Notes under the pieces: model-generated | Seen by the model: the letters and a program-made list of their open reading frames with translations, nothing else | Databases searched by the model: none | Told to the model about the DNA's origin: nothing | DNA from: SCUN01 sp046598935 | GTDB lineage: Bacteria; Acidobacteriota; Vicinamibacteria; Vicinamibacterales; SCN-69-37 | Direction: 5' to 3' | Assembly: GCA_046598935.1 (NCBI GenBank) | Contig: JBKJHW010000083.1 | Location: forward strand, 1-31,260 | DNA length: 31,260 nucleotides | In this document: one piece after another, positions 15,905 to 22,842 of the stretch | Layout of the letters: every line of letters begins with the position of its first letter | How positions within the stretch are numbered: position 1 is the stretch's first letter | Made by a program: the position numbers and the translations under genes

Positions 15905-15920
15905 TGTACCTTGGGGTACA
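15905..15920. promoter_or_regulatory. Small inverted repeat upstream of the BON gene
   Basis: TGTACC-TTGG-GGTACA is a perfect 6-bp inverted repeat with a 4-base centre, about 50-65 bp before the BON gene start on the minus strand. Position suggests an operator or a 5'-leader hairpin. No regulator is identified. Confidence 0.3.
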
Positions 15921-15932
15921 GTCCCTCCCGAA

Positions 15933-15967
15933 ATACCCGCCGGCAAGGCCGGCGTCGTGGCGGGTAT
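15933..15967. terminator. Nested hairpin between the small membrane ORF and the BON gene
   Basis: The outer arms ATACCCGCC (15933-15941) and GGCGGGTAT (15959-15967) are exact complements. Inside them, GCCGGC (15939-15944) and GCCGGC (15948-15953) can form an alternative hairpin. It lies just after the stop of the small minus-strand ORF, so it may terminate that transcript. No U-run follows on either strand. Confidence 0.4.
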
Positions 15968-15973
15968 CAGGTT

Positions 15974-16078
15974 CTACTTGCCCATCATGCTGAGCAGCGC
16001 GTAAATCACGACCGCGCCGACGATGCCGAATCCGAGGAGTTTCGCGATGCCGTAGGAGGCAAGTGCTTTGAGTATCAT
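15974..16078 (-). CDS. Possible 34-residue membrane peptide
   Basis: ATG 16078 opens a 34-codon frame that encodes a basic, amphipathic start (MILKALASYGIAKLLG) and one hydrophobic helix (FGIVGAVVIYALLSMMGK). A frame open to 16246 exists, but its first 56 codons translate the tandem 27-bp repeat and part of the tRNA side and look non-coding. No clear Shine-Dalgarno site precedes 16078. The composition is that of real one-helix membrane peptides, and the hairpin at 15933-15967 lies right after its stop. It is unrecognised and tentative. Confidence 0.4.
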   Translation of the reverse strand: MILKALASYGIAKLLGFGIVGAVVIYALLSMMGK

Positions 16079-16150
16079 GCGCGAAAGTATTGCAAGGCGC
16101 GTACCGCTGCGGCCCCTGTGGAGTTCCGGATTTGTGGGTAGTTCCCTCGC

Positions 16151-16204
16151 CAAACTAGACCCGGGACGGGTCGTACTCAAACTAGACCCGGGACGGGTCG
16201 TACT
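16151..16204 (+). repeat. Perfect tandem duplication of a 27-bp palindromic unit
   Basis: Two identical 27-bp copies abut, at 16151-16177 and 16178-16204. Each begins CAAACTAG and holds the hairpin GACCCG-GGA-CGGGTC, then ends GTACT. They lie 27 bp upstream of the tRNA-Gln gene. A REP-like unit or a duplicated terminator remnant are both possible. Confidence 0.85.
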
Positions 16205-16231
16205 GCTACCGTTAGAAGTTCCACCCGTTGC

Positions 16232-16305
16232 TGGGACGTCGTTCAACGGTAGGACAGCAGACTCTGACTCTGCTTATTGGGGTTCGAATCCCTGCGTCCC
16301 AGCCA
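16232..16305 (+). tRNA. tRNA-Gln (anticodon CUG), CCA encoded
   Basis: The cloverleaf can be drawn by eye. Acceptor arms are TGGGACG (16232-16238) and CGTCCCA, followed by discriminator G and an encoded CCA (16303-16305). The anticodon stem is GCAGA/TCTGC with loop CTCTGAC, giving anticodon CTG. The T arm has GTTCGAATC, with G-T pairs at its outer end. U1 at the first position is typical of bacterial tRNA-Gln. Confidence 0.95.
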
Positions 16306-16345
16306 ATTTCATCCCTACCCCCGCCGAGCGTTCCGGGTATTCCTT

Positions 16346-16935
16346 TCATACCAGGGCGCTCAGTTCGCAGGCGTTTTCGATCGCTGATCCTGTAGCGGTG
16401 TTGTCGAAGATGCACCACACGTCTCGGGACTGAGCGGCCGCTCTGACCTGTTCCGCAAGCTGCGAGATGTACGGCGCTTCGTAGCGCGACCAGTACATCC
16501 GCGGGGCTCCATGCAATCGGAAGTAGGCGATGCCGTTCCATCCACCGGGAACCGTGGATCCTTCGGCGGTCTGAGGATCGGCCGCGACTCGTCCTACCCG
16601 GTAGCGGATCAGCAGGCCATTTGCGCGAGCGGTAAACCAGGTCGCACGCCAAGGCCGCTCGTGCCTTCGAGGAACCGCTCGAACGGCGCGCGCGACCGTC
16701 GCAGCCGTTGCTCGTGCGTGATGAGCTTGGGCACCTTCACGGCAAATCGAAAATCTTCGCCCGTCCATTCCGCCCACTTGGCGTAGGTCGCCGGCGTGTG
16801 CGGCCGGTAGAACGACGAGTTGATCTCGGCGCACGGCAACACGCGCGCGTAACGCTGGAGGTGCGAGCCCTCCGAGGCGAAACGCGGCGCCGACGCGCGC
16901 GGAATCGACCACCCCGCTGTGCCGACGTAAATCAC
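16346..16935 (-). pseudogene. DUF72 (YecE-like) gene broken by an internal deletion and frameshift
   Basis: DUF72 proteins are usually about 240-280 residues and of unknown function. Here the N-terminal half starts at GTG 16935 with the family opening MIYVGTAGWSIPR and continues through YAKWAEWTGEDFRFAVKVPK to FLEGTSGLG. That frame then ends early at 16609. The C-terminal half is in another frame: ATWFTARANGLLIRYRVGRVAADP, then GGWNGIAYFRLHGAPRMYWS and DVWCIFDNTATGSAIENA, ending at TGA 16346. The two halves meet at about 16648, and the segment normally between GLG and EPRH-x-TWF (about 35-45 codons) is missing. A deletion not divisible by three explains both the loss and the frame change. Both ends remain well conserved, so the break is recent, or it is an assembly error. 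Confidence 0.85.
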
Positions 16936-17033
16936 ACGGTCCCCAACGCAGGATGTTCGTCTCCGCAGCGGGAGTCAGTAGCGAACTGAACAGCCCAACC
17001 CTCATCAGGCAATAATGGATACCCGCATCTCGC

Positions 17034-18638
17034 ATGAGTGACATCCACGCAACCAGCGACGAGTTTCGCGCGCACGTCGCTCTCCGGCGAACCTTCGCGA
17101 TCATTTCTCACCCGGACGCGGGCAAGACGACGCTGACGGAGAAGATCCTGCTGTACGCAGGCGCCATCGAGCTGGCCGGCGCCGTGCGCGGCAGAAAGTC
17201 CCGCCGCCACGCCGTGTCTGACTGGATGGCGATGGAGCAGGAGCGCGGCATCTCGCTGACATCGACCGCGCTCGAGTTCGATCTCGACGGCAAGCGCATC
17301 ACGCTGCTCGACACGCCGGGCCACAAGGACTTCAGCGAAGACACCTACCGCTCGCTGGTCGCCGCCGACAGCGTCGTCATGGTGCTCGACTCGGCGAAGG
17401 GCGTCGAAGAACAGACGCGGAAGCTGTTCCAGGTCTGCAAGCGGCATCGCCTGCCGATTCTGACGTTCGTCAACAAGTGCGACACAGAGGGCCGCGATCC
17501 GCTCGCGCTGCTCGACGAAATCGAAAGCGTGCTGGGAATCTCGGCCGCTCCGCTCAACTGGCCGATCGGCCGCGGCGCGCACTTCCGCGGCGTCTACGAT
17601 CTGACGCGCCGCGAAGTCATGCTGTACGAAAAGCACATGCAGGGTCAGCGGCGCGCGCCGGTGACGGTGTCGGATCATCAGGACCCCGATCTCAAAGAGC
17701 TCGCCGGTGACTACGCGTACAACGAATTTCTCGACGGCATCAACATCGTCGCGACTGCCGGCGCGGCGTTCGACCATTCCGAGTATCTGAACGGGCGGCA
17801 AACCGGCGTGTTTTTCGGCAGCGCGATCAACAATTTCGGCCTCGAACCGTTTCTCGAGGGTCTTGTGAAGTTGGCGCCGCCGCCGTCGCCGCGTATGACG
17901 CAGGAAGGCGAGGGTGTGGACCCGGCCGCGAAGGACTTCAGCGGGTTCGTCTTCAAGATCCAGGCGAACATGGATCCGCGTCACCGCGACCATGTGGCGT
18001 TTGTCCGTGTGTGTTCCGGCCAGCTGCTCAAGGACATGACGGTGATCAACGGCCGGCTCAACGCGCCGATTCGGGTGTCCCGTCCCTACAAGATCTTCGG
18101 CCGCGAGCGCGAGACCTCGGTCGAGTCCTACGCCGGCGACATCGTCGGCCTCGTGAATCCAGGCCGTTTCATGATCGGCGATTCGCTCTATACCGGCAGA
18201 CCGGTGCAGTTCCCGCGCGTGCCGCAGTTCGCCGCGGAGCATTTCGCGCGGCTTCGCCTCGACGGCCAGCGGCACAAGCAGTTTGACGATGGCGTGCGGC
18301 AGCTCGAGGAAGAGGGGCTGATGCAGGTGTTCCGCGCGAAAGTCGGCCGCGATCCCATCGTTGGCGTCGTCGGCGCGCTGCAGTTCGACGTCATCCAGTC
18401 ACGGTTGAAGGTGGAGTACGGCGTTGCCAGCAAGATCGAGGTCATGAACTATCACGCCGCGAGGTGGATCGATCCGCCGGACACTGATCCGCAGTCGCTC
18501 AAGGGACTTGGCGTCAGCGTGCTCGACGTCACTGACCGTCTCGACCGCTCGGTGCTGCTGTTTCCGACGGAATGGTCGTTGCAGTACGTCGAGCGCGAAA
18601 ATCCCGGCGTGAAGTTTCTGTCGGAAGTGGACCGTTAG
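17034..18638 (+). CDS. prfC: Peptide chain release factor 3
   Basis: RF3 is a translational GTPase that recycles RF1/RF2 from the ribosome after peptide release. The 534-residue length matches the family (E. coli RF3 is 529). GTPase motifs are G1 SHPDAGKTT (residues 25-33), the G2 region RGISLTST (71-78), G3 DTPGHKDF (93-100) and G4 NKCD (147-150, where NKLD is usual). The RF3-specific beta-barrel and C-terminal domains are full length and unbroken. The start ATG 17034 gives the usual MSD...EFRAHVALRRTFAIISHPDAGKTT opening; there is no strong ribosome-binding site. It is divergent from the broken DUF72 gene, and the MutS-like gene follows 9 bp after its stop. Confidence 0.97.
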   Translation: MSDIHATSDEFRAHVALRRTFAIISHPDAGKTTLTEKILLYAGAIELAGAVRGRKSRRHAVSDWMAMEQERGISLTSTALEFDLDGKRITLLDTPGHKDFSEDTYRSLVAADSVVMVLDSAKGVEEQTRKLFQVCKRHRLPILTFVNKCDTEGRDPLALLDEIESVLGISAAPLNWPIGRGAHFRGVYDLTRREVMLYEKHMQGQRRAPVTVSDHQDPDLKELAGDYAYNEFLDGINIVATAGAAFDHSEYLNGRQTGVFFGSAINNFGLEPFLEGLVKLAPPPSPRMTQEGEGVDPAAKDFSGFVFKIQANMDPRHRDHVAFVRVCSGQLLKDMTVINGRLNAPIRVSRPYKIFGRERETSVESYAGDIVGLVNPGRFMIGDSLYTGRPVQFPRVPQFAAEHFARLRLDGQRHKQFDDGVRQLEEEGLMQVFRAKVGRDPIVGVVGALQFDVIQSRLKVEYGVASKIEVMNYHAARWIDPPDTDPQSLKGLGVSVLDVTDRLDRSVLLFPTEWSLQYVERENPGVKFLSEVDR

Positions 18639-18647
18639 GGTCATGCG

Positions 18648-20438
18648 TTGCGCGTCGTGATTTCTGATCCCCGAGTGGAATACACCGGGCGCCTTGCGCG
18701 CTGGGACGCCGCGATCGCTGCCGGTGATCGACGCCATCAGCTCCTCGCCAACCTGCGTCTCTCGCTTGTCGGCGTGGTCGGCGTGCTGATCTGGGCTGTG
18801 TCAACGGGCCGCGCCGGTGCCGAGTGGTTTGCCGCGCCGCTCGTGGTTTTCATCGCGCTGGTGATCTGGCACGGCAGCATCCTTAATGGCATTGAACGAT
18901 CACGGCGCGCCCGACGCATTTACGAGCGCGGCATGTCGCGCATCGACGGCACATGGTCCGGGCAAGGAGCTGACGGCGCGCGGTTTGTCGAGAGCGCAAC
19001 GTTTGCTGCCGATCTCGATCTCTTTGGGCCGGGCTCGCTGTTTCAGCTGCTCAACACAACGCGCACAGAAGTAGGCGAGGAGGTTCTTGCCGAATGGCTC
19101 ACGCACGGCGCAAATCCGGATGAAGTGCGCGCGCGTCAGGCCGCCGTAGAAGAGCTGCGACCGATGGTGGATTTCCGCGAAGGGCTTGCCGTCACCGCAG
19201 AGAACGGCCGCATCGGTCGCACCGGAGCGCTCGGCCGATGGGCGGTGCTGCCGTCCATGTCGGCCACCGTCCTCAGCGCCGTAGGTTTCACAGCGCTGTC
19301 GCTGGTCAGCGTGCTGTTGCTTGTCGCGATCTTCACGACGCCCACTCCCGTGCGCACCGTGTTTCTCTGGTTCCTCGTCCAGGTCGGAATCGCTGCACTG
19401 TGGGCTCGCCGCGCCGGTCCAGAACTGGGCGGCGTAGACGATGCCGCTGCCGATCTTTCGCTGGTGAAGGCGTTGCTCGAACGGATCGAGCAAGAGTCGT
19501 TTCAATCGCCGCGCCTGGCTGCGTTGCGCCAAGCGCTTCCCGGAGAGGGCCGGCTGGCGTCGCAGCGCATCCGGCAGCTCGAGCGTCTTGTGACGGCGCT
19601 CGATTCATGCAGTAATCCGATGGTCGCGCCGTTTGCGAAGTACTTCCAGATTCCGGCGCACATGATGATGGCCATCACGCGTTGGCGCGCCAAACACGGG
19701 CACGCAATCGGCGCCTGGCTGCGAGCTGTCGGCGAAGCCGAGAGCTTCGCCGCGCTGGCGACATTCGCGTTCGAGAATCCAGCCAACCCGTTTCCGGCGA
19801 TCGACACCTCACAGGCCGGGTTTGACGCGACCGCCCTCGGGCATCCGCTGATCCACTCGTCTACGGCTGTGGCAAACGACGTTCGCCTCGGCGGGGAAGC
19901 GCCGCACGTGCTGATGATCAGCGGGTCGAACATGTCCGGCAAGAGCACGCTGCTTCGCGCCATCGGCGTGAACGTCGTGCTGGCGCTCGCCGGAGCGCCA
20001 GTGCGCGCCGCGCGGCTTCGCCTGTCGCCCGTGGCGCTGGGTGTTTCGCTGCGGGTCGAGGACTCTCTTCAGGGCGGGCAGTCGAAGTTCTACGCCGAGA
20101 TCCTGCGGCTCCGATCGATCGTCGATCTTTCGCGCGGGTCAGTGCCGCTGCTGTTTCTGCTCGACGAGATCCTCGCCGGCACGAACTCCTATGACAGGCG
20201 TATCGGGGCGGAGGCGATCATTCGCTCACTCGCATCCGCCGGCGCCATCGGGTGCGTGACGACGCACGACCTGGCTCTCACCGAGCTGGTGCCGGCTCTC
20301 GGCGCGAAAGCTGCGAACGTTCATTTCGAGGACCGCATCGAAGACGGCAAGATGGTCTTTGACTACCAGATGCGTCCGGGCGTTGTGGAGCGGAGCAATG
20401 CGCTGGCGCTGATGCGTGCGATCGGCATCGACGTCTGA
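18648..20438 (+). CDS. Membrane-anchored MutS-like ATPase
   Basis: This 596-residue protein joins a hydrophobic N-terminal part to a MutS-type ATPase. Two helix pairs lie at about residues 32-75 and 202-252, so the protein should be anchored in the inner membrane with the ATPase in the cytoplasm. The ATPase has Walker A GSNMSGKST (426-434, Lys432), a MutS-style loop LRVEDSLQGGQSKFYAEI, Walker B LLFLLDE (Asp506-Glu507) with AGTNSYDRR, and THDLAL. The mismatch-recognition and connector domains of true MutS (about 850 residues) are absent, so mismatch repair is unlikely. Proteins of this layout are known from genomes but I know no established function. The start is TTG 18648, with GTG 18657 as an alternative; ATG 18643 is out of frame and stops after five codons. 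It probably shares a transcript with prfC. Confidence 0.88.
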   Translation: MRVVISDPRVEYTGRLARWDAAIAAGDRRHQLLANLRLSLVGVVGVLIWAVSTGRAGAEWFAAPLVVFIALVIWHGSILNGIERSRRARRIYERGMSRIDGTWSGQGADGARFVESATFAADLDLFGPGSLFQLLNTTRTEVGEEVLAEWLTHGANPDEVRARQAAVEELRPMVDFREGLAVTAENGRIGRTGALGRWAVLPSMSATVLSAVGFTALSLVSVLLLVAIFTTPTPVRTVFLWFLVQVGIAALWARRAGPELGGVDDAAADLSLVKALLERIEQESFQSPRLAALRQALPGEGRLASQRIRQLERLVTALDSCSNPMVAPFAKYFQIPAHMMMAITRWRAKHGHAIGAWLRAVGEAESFAALATFAFENPANPFPAIDTSQAGFDATALGHPLIHSSTAVANDVRLGGEAPHVLMISGSNMSGKSTLLRAIGVNVVLALAGAPVRAARLRLSPVALGVSLRVEDSLQGGQSKFYAEILRLRSIVDLSRGSVPLLFLLDEILAGTNSYDRRIGAEAIIRSLASAGAIGCVTTHDLALTELVPALGAKAANVHFEDRIEDGKMVFDYQMRPGVVERSNALALMRAIGIDV

Positions 20439-20474
20439 AAGGGTCTGTCCCTGAACTGCCGGGACAGACCCTTT
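20438..20474. terminator. Bidirectional 14-bp hairpin terminator
   Basis: AAAGGGTCTGTCCC (20438-20451) pairs perfectly with GGGACAGACCCTTT (20461-20474) across a 9-base loop. The left arm includes the last base of the MutS-like stop codon, and the minus-strand hypothetical gene ends 4 bp to the right. The A and T ends give short T runs in both directions, so it can stop both converging transcripts. Similar GGGTCTGTCCC palindromes occur as dispersed elements in some bacteria (recollection only). Confidence 0.8.
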
Positions 20475-20477
20475 CCC

Positions 20478-21056
20478 TTACTGGATGCGGAACGCCGACA
20501 CCGGCCCGCCGCACATGCCGATGACGAACATGCCGCCAATCGTGATGGCGTACTCGCCGGGAGGCAGCGAAGCCGGGCGAGAGATGTAGAGCTGACCGAC
20601 ATCCTTCGGGCGCTTCGGATTCACGTTGGGGATTGGGTCGCCATAGGCCATGCCGTTCATCGGCACGTACTGACCCGTCGCGTAGCGTCGGTTTTTGTCG
20701 CTCGCAAACAGCCGCTCTAATTTGAAGAGCTTCATGACCGGAGCGACGAGGGACGCGTAGCCCTCGATCTCTTTTGTGGACCCATGCGTGCGTGATGCGA
20801 ACGCGAGCGTTTCGTCAGAGCGGAGTACGACCGGCGAAGTGTCGCCCTCGATGTAGCAGTACTCCTTGCTGCCGCGCTCCTTCCTGGACTTGACGGTCTC
20901 GAGCGGCTCCATCGATCGCGTCGACGCGTGGAAGCGATACGACTGCCCGCCGAATGGAAGGTCGAGCTCTGTGGGTGAGGACTGAGGGGGCGCCGCCGCC
21001 CCCGCGATCGTTCCAAAGAGGACGAGACTCGCGGCGGCGAGCGACAGATTCCGCAT
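20478..21056 (-). CDS. Secreted protein of unknown function
   Basis: This 192-residue protein has a clear signal peptide (about residues 1-22, ending GAAA). The mature part is mostly beta-prone, with two cysteines (EYCYIEGD near residue 67 and IGMCGGPV near 182) that could form a disulfide. A repeated Gly/Pro pattern near the C-terminus (SRPASLPPGEYAITIGGMF) resembles an immunoglobulin-like fold edge. I do not recognise the family. It is the last gene of the di-heme/DUF1552/ankyrin cluster, 4 bp after the ankyrin gene, and ends at the shared terminator. Position suggests a role with that cluster, outside the cytoplasm. Confidence 0.8.
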   Translation of the reverse strand: MRNLSLAAASLVLFGTIAGAAAPPQSSPTELDLPFGGQSYRFHASTRSMEPLETVKSRKERGSKEYCYIEGDTSPVVLRSDETLAFASRTHGSTKEIEGYASLVAPVMKLFKLERLFASDKNRRYATGQYVPMNGMAYGDPIPNVNPKRPKDVGQLYISRPASLPPGEYAITIGGMFVIGMCGGPVSAFRIQ

Positions 21057-21060
21057 CAGG

Positions 21061-22842
21061 CTATTTACACGCCTGGCAGCGATTGTTGTTCTTGGCGCCC
21101 ATGCCTTCGAGCAGTTTGATCGTCTCGGGGAACGGCTGCGTGCGCTGTTCCGGGCTGTTGGCCATGTCGACCGTCGTCTGACCGGCGCGATTGACAGCCA
21201 TCACGTTCGCACCCTTGCCAACGAGGTACTTGATCATCCCGTTGTCGCCGCGCGCGGCCGCGAGGTGGAGCGGCGTGAACCCGTCGGCATCGCGGACGTT
21301 GACGTCGACCTTCAGCTCTTCGATGAAGTATTTCGCCGCCGGCATCCAGCCGTCGGGCACATGGCGATGCTGCTGAGCGACGCGCGAGGTGCCGTAGCCG
21401 ACGCCGCTCGCGGCCTGGAACGGCGGCACATGCGGCCCGCCGCCCGGAACCGCGTCGAGGCCGGACTGATCGTTCGGCCGCTTCGGCGTGCCGAATGTCT
21501 TCGTCGCGAGGTTGGGATCGGCGCCGTACTTCGTCAGCAGGCGCATCGCGTCGATATCAAGGGCGTACGCCGCGCGCCAGAATGCGGTCGCGCCAGAAAA
21601 GTCCACGCCCATGCGGCCGGTGTTGTAGGACGCGTACCAGATGTGCGACAGCGTGCGCGCGTTCGGATCGGCGCCTTTCTTCAGCAGCGCTTCCATCAGT
21701 TGAAGGTAGGAAGCTCGTTGCTGCGTGCCGGCCGTCGGCTGCGGGTACCACGTGCGCAGCGCCCACTCGTTGTTGATGGCCGCAAAGAGCGGCAACACGC
21801 CGTCGTCATTCGCAAGGTTCGGGTTGGCGCCGCGCTCGAGCAGCGTCATTGCGAGGTCGTACTGGCCGTTGACCGCGGCGACGATGAGCGGCGTGGATTT
21901 GTCGCCCGCCGACGCCGCGTTGATATCGGCCCTCGCTTCCATGAGGACTTCCGCGGCTTCGACGTCGCCGTCGCGCACCGCGTAGTGGAGCGCCGTGAAG
22001 CCGCCCTGCTTGCCGATGTTCTCGAGATCGGAAGGCGGGCGCGGGCCGCCACCTCCGCGGCCGCCTCGTCCACCGCCCGCAGTGGCCTGCTGCGCGATGG
22101 CAGCCTGGACCTGCGGATCCGGGTCGTTCGGATCGAACGAGCCGCGGCCTGATGGGGCCGGTTTTCCGAGCGCCGCAGCCAGTTCGCGGTCGCGCGCCTG
22201 ACGCTCGGCGCCGTCAGTGCGCGAGCGGTCGACGTAGTCGATGACCTTTGTCGTGAGCTGGATGTTCGCGCCCTTGCCGAGCAGGAGCTTCACGACCTCC
22301 GCGCGATTCTCGGACACGGCGAAAATCAACGGCGACCGCTCGTGCGTCGTGTCTTTCACATTCACGTCGGCGCCGGCGGCGAGCAACGCCTGTACGCCGG
22401 CGACATCGCCGGCCTGCGCGGCGAGGTGAATCGGCTGCACGCCGGTGGACGTCAGCGCGGTCGCTTTCGCGCCTGCGGTCAGCAGACGCGCAATCACGGC
22501 GCCGTGCCCGCGCGAGCTGGCGAGGTGGAGCGGCGTGTAACGTCCCAGCCGCGTCGTCGGCTCAACCGCGGCCCTCGCCTTCAGCAAAACGTCGACCGTC
22601 ATCACGTCGCCGTTGAGCGACGCCCAGTGGAGCGCCGTCATGCCGTCGCCTTGAGCGGCGTTCACATCGGCCTGGTTCCTGAGCAGATCCTGGATGGCGG
22701 CGAGGTCGCCGCGCTGCGCGGCGTCTGCCACGCGGGCAGGGCCCGCAGGTTGGTCCAAGACTGTGGGGCCCGCGGCTTGCGCGACGGCGAACGCCAGCGT
22801 GAAGACCGTAGAGAGAGCGACCGCGAACAGGAGTTTCCGCAT
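21061..22842 (-). CDS. Secreted ankyrin-repeat protein
   Basis: This 593-residue protein has a signal peptide (residues 1-24, ending AQAA) and two blocks of ankyrin repeats. Block one (about 35-200) has TALHWASLNGDVMTVDVLLKARA, TPLHLASSRGHGAVIARLLTAGA and similar units. A low-complexity Gly/Arg linker (about 250-272, GGGRGGRGGGG) separates it from block two (about 280-590), whose last units are TPLHLAAARGDNGMIKYLVGKGA and a final partial one. It ends in CQACK, a CX2C pair that may bind metal or form a disulfide. It should act in the periplasm as a protein-binding scaffold. The DUF1552 stop (22843-22845) abuts its start with no gap, and AGGA lies 8 bp upstream within that gene. Confidence 0.93.
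   Translation of the reverse strand: MRKLLFAVALSTVFTLAFAVAQAAGPTVLDQPAGPARVADAAQRGDLAAIQDLLRNQADVNAAQGDGMTALHWASLNGDVMTVDVLLKARAAVEPTTRLGRYTPLHLASSRGHGAVIARLLTAGAKATALTSTGVQPIHLAAQAGDVAGVQALLAAGADVNVKDTTHERSPLIFAVSENRAEVVKLLLGKGANIQLTTKVIDYVDRSRTDGAERQARDRELAAALGKPAPSGRGSFDPNDPDPQVQAAIAQQATAGGGRGGRGGGGPRPPSDLENIGKQGGFTALHYAVRDGDVEAAEVLMEARADINAASAGDKSTPLIVAAVNGQYDLAMTLLERGANPNLANDDGVLPLFAAINNEWALRTWYPQPTAGTQQRASYLQLMEALLKKGADPNARTLSHIWYASYNTGRMGVDFSGATAFWRAAYALDIDAMRLLTKYGADPNLATKTFGTPKRPNDQSGLDAVPGGGPHVPPFQAASGVGYGTSRVAQQHRHVPDGWMPAAKYFIEELKVDVNVRDADGFTPLHLAAARGDNGMIKYLVGKGANVMAVNRAGQTTVDMANSPEQRTQPFPETIKLLEGMGAKNNNRCQACK

Noticed and set aside
16151..16204. CRISPR repeats
   Set aside because: The two copies are directly adjacent with no spacer, and there are no cas genes.
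15974..16246. 90-residue version of the small membrane ORF
   Set aside because: The first 56 codons translate the tandem 27-bp repeat and sequence into the tRNA gene; only the last 34 codons look like protein.
16932..18275. 447-residue open frame on the minus strand opposite prfC
   Set aside because: It mirrors the conserved prfC codons, has no start context or family features, and would fully overlap an essential-type gene.
18643..18660. ATG start for the MutS-like gene at 18643
   Set aside because: That ATG is in a different frame and meets a stop after five codons; the gene must use TTG 18648 or GTG 18657.
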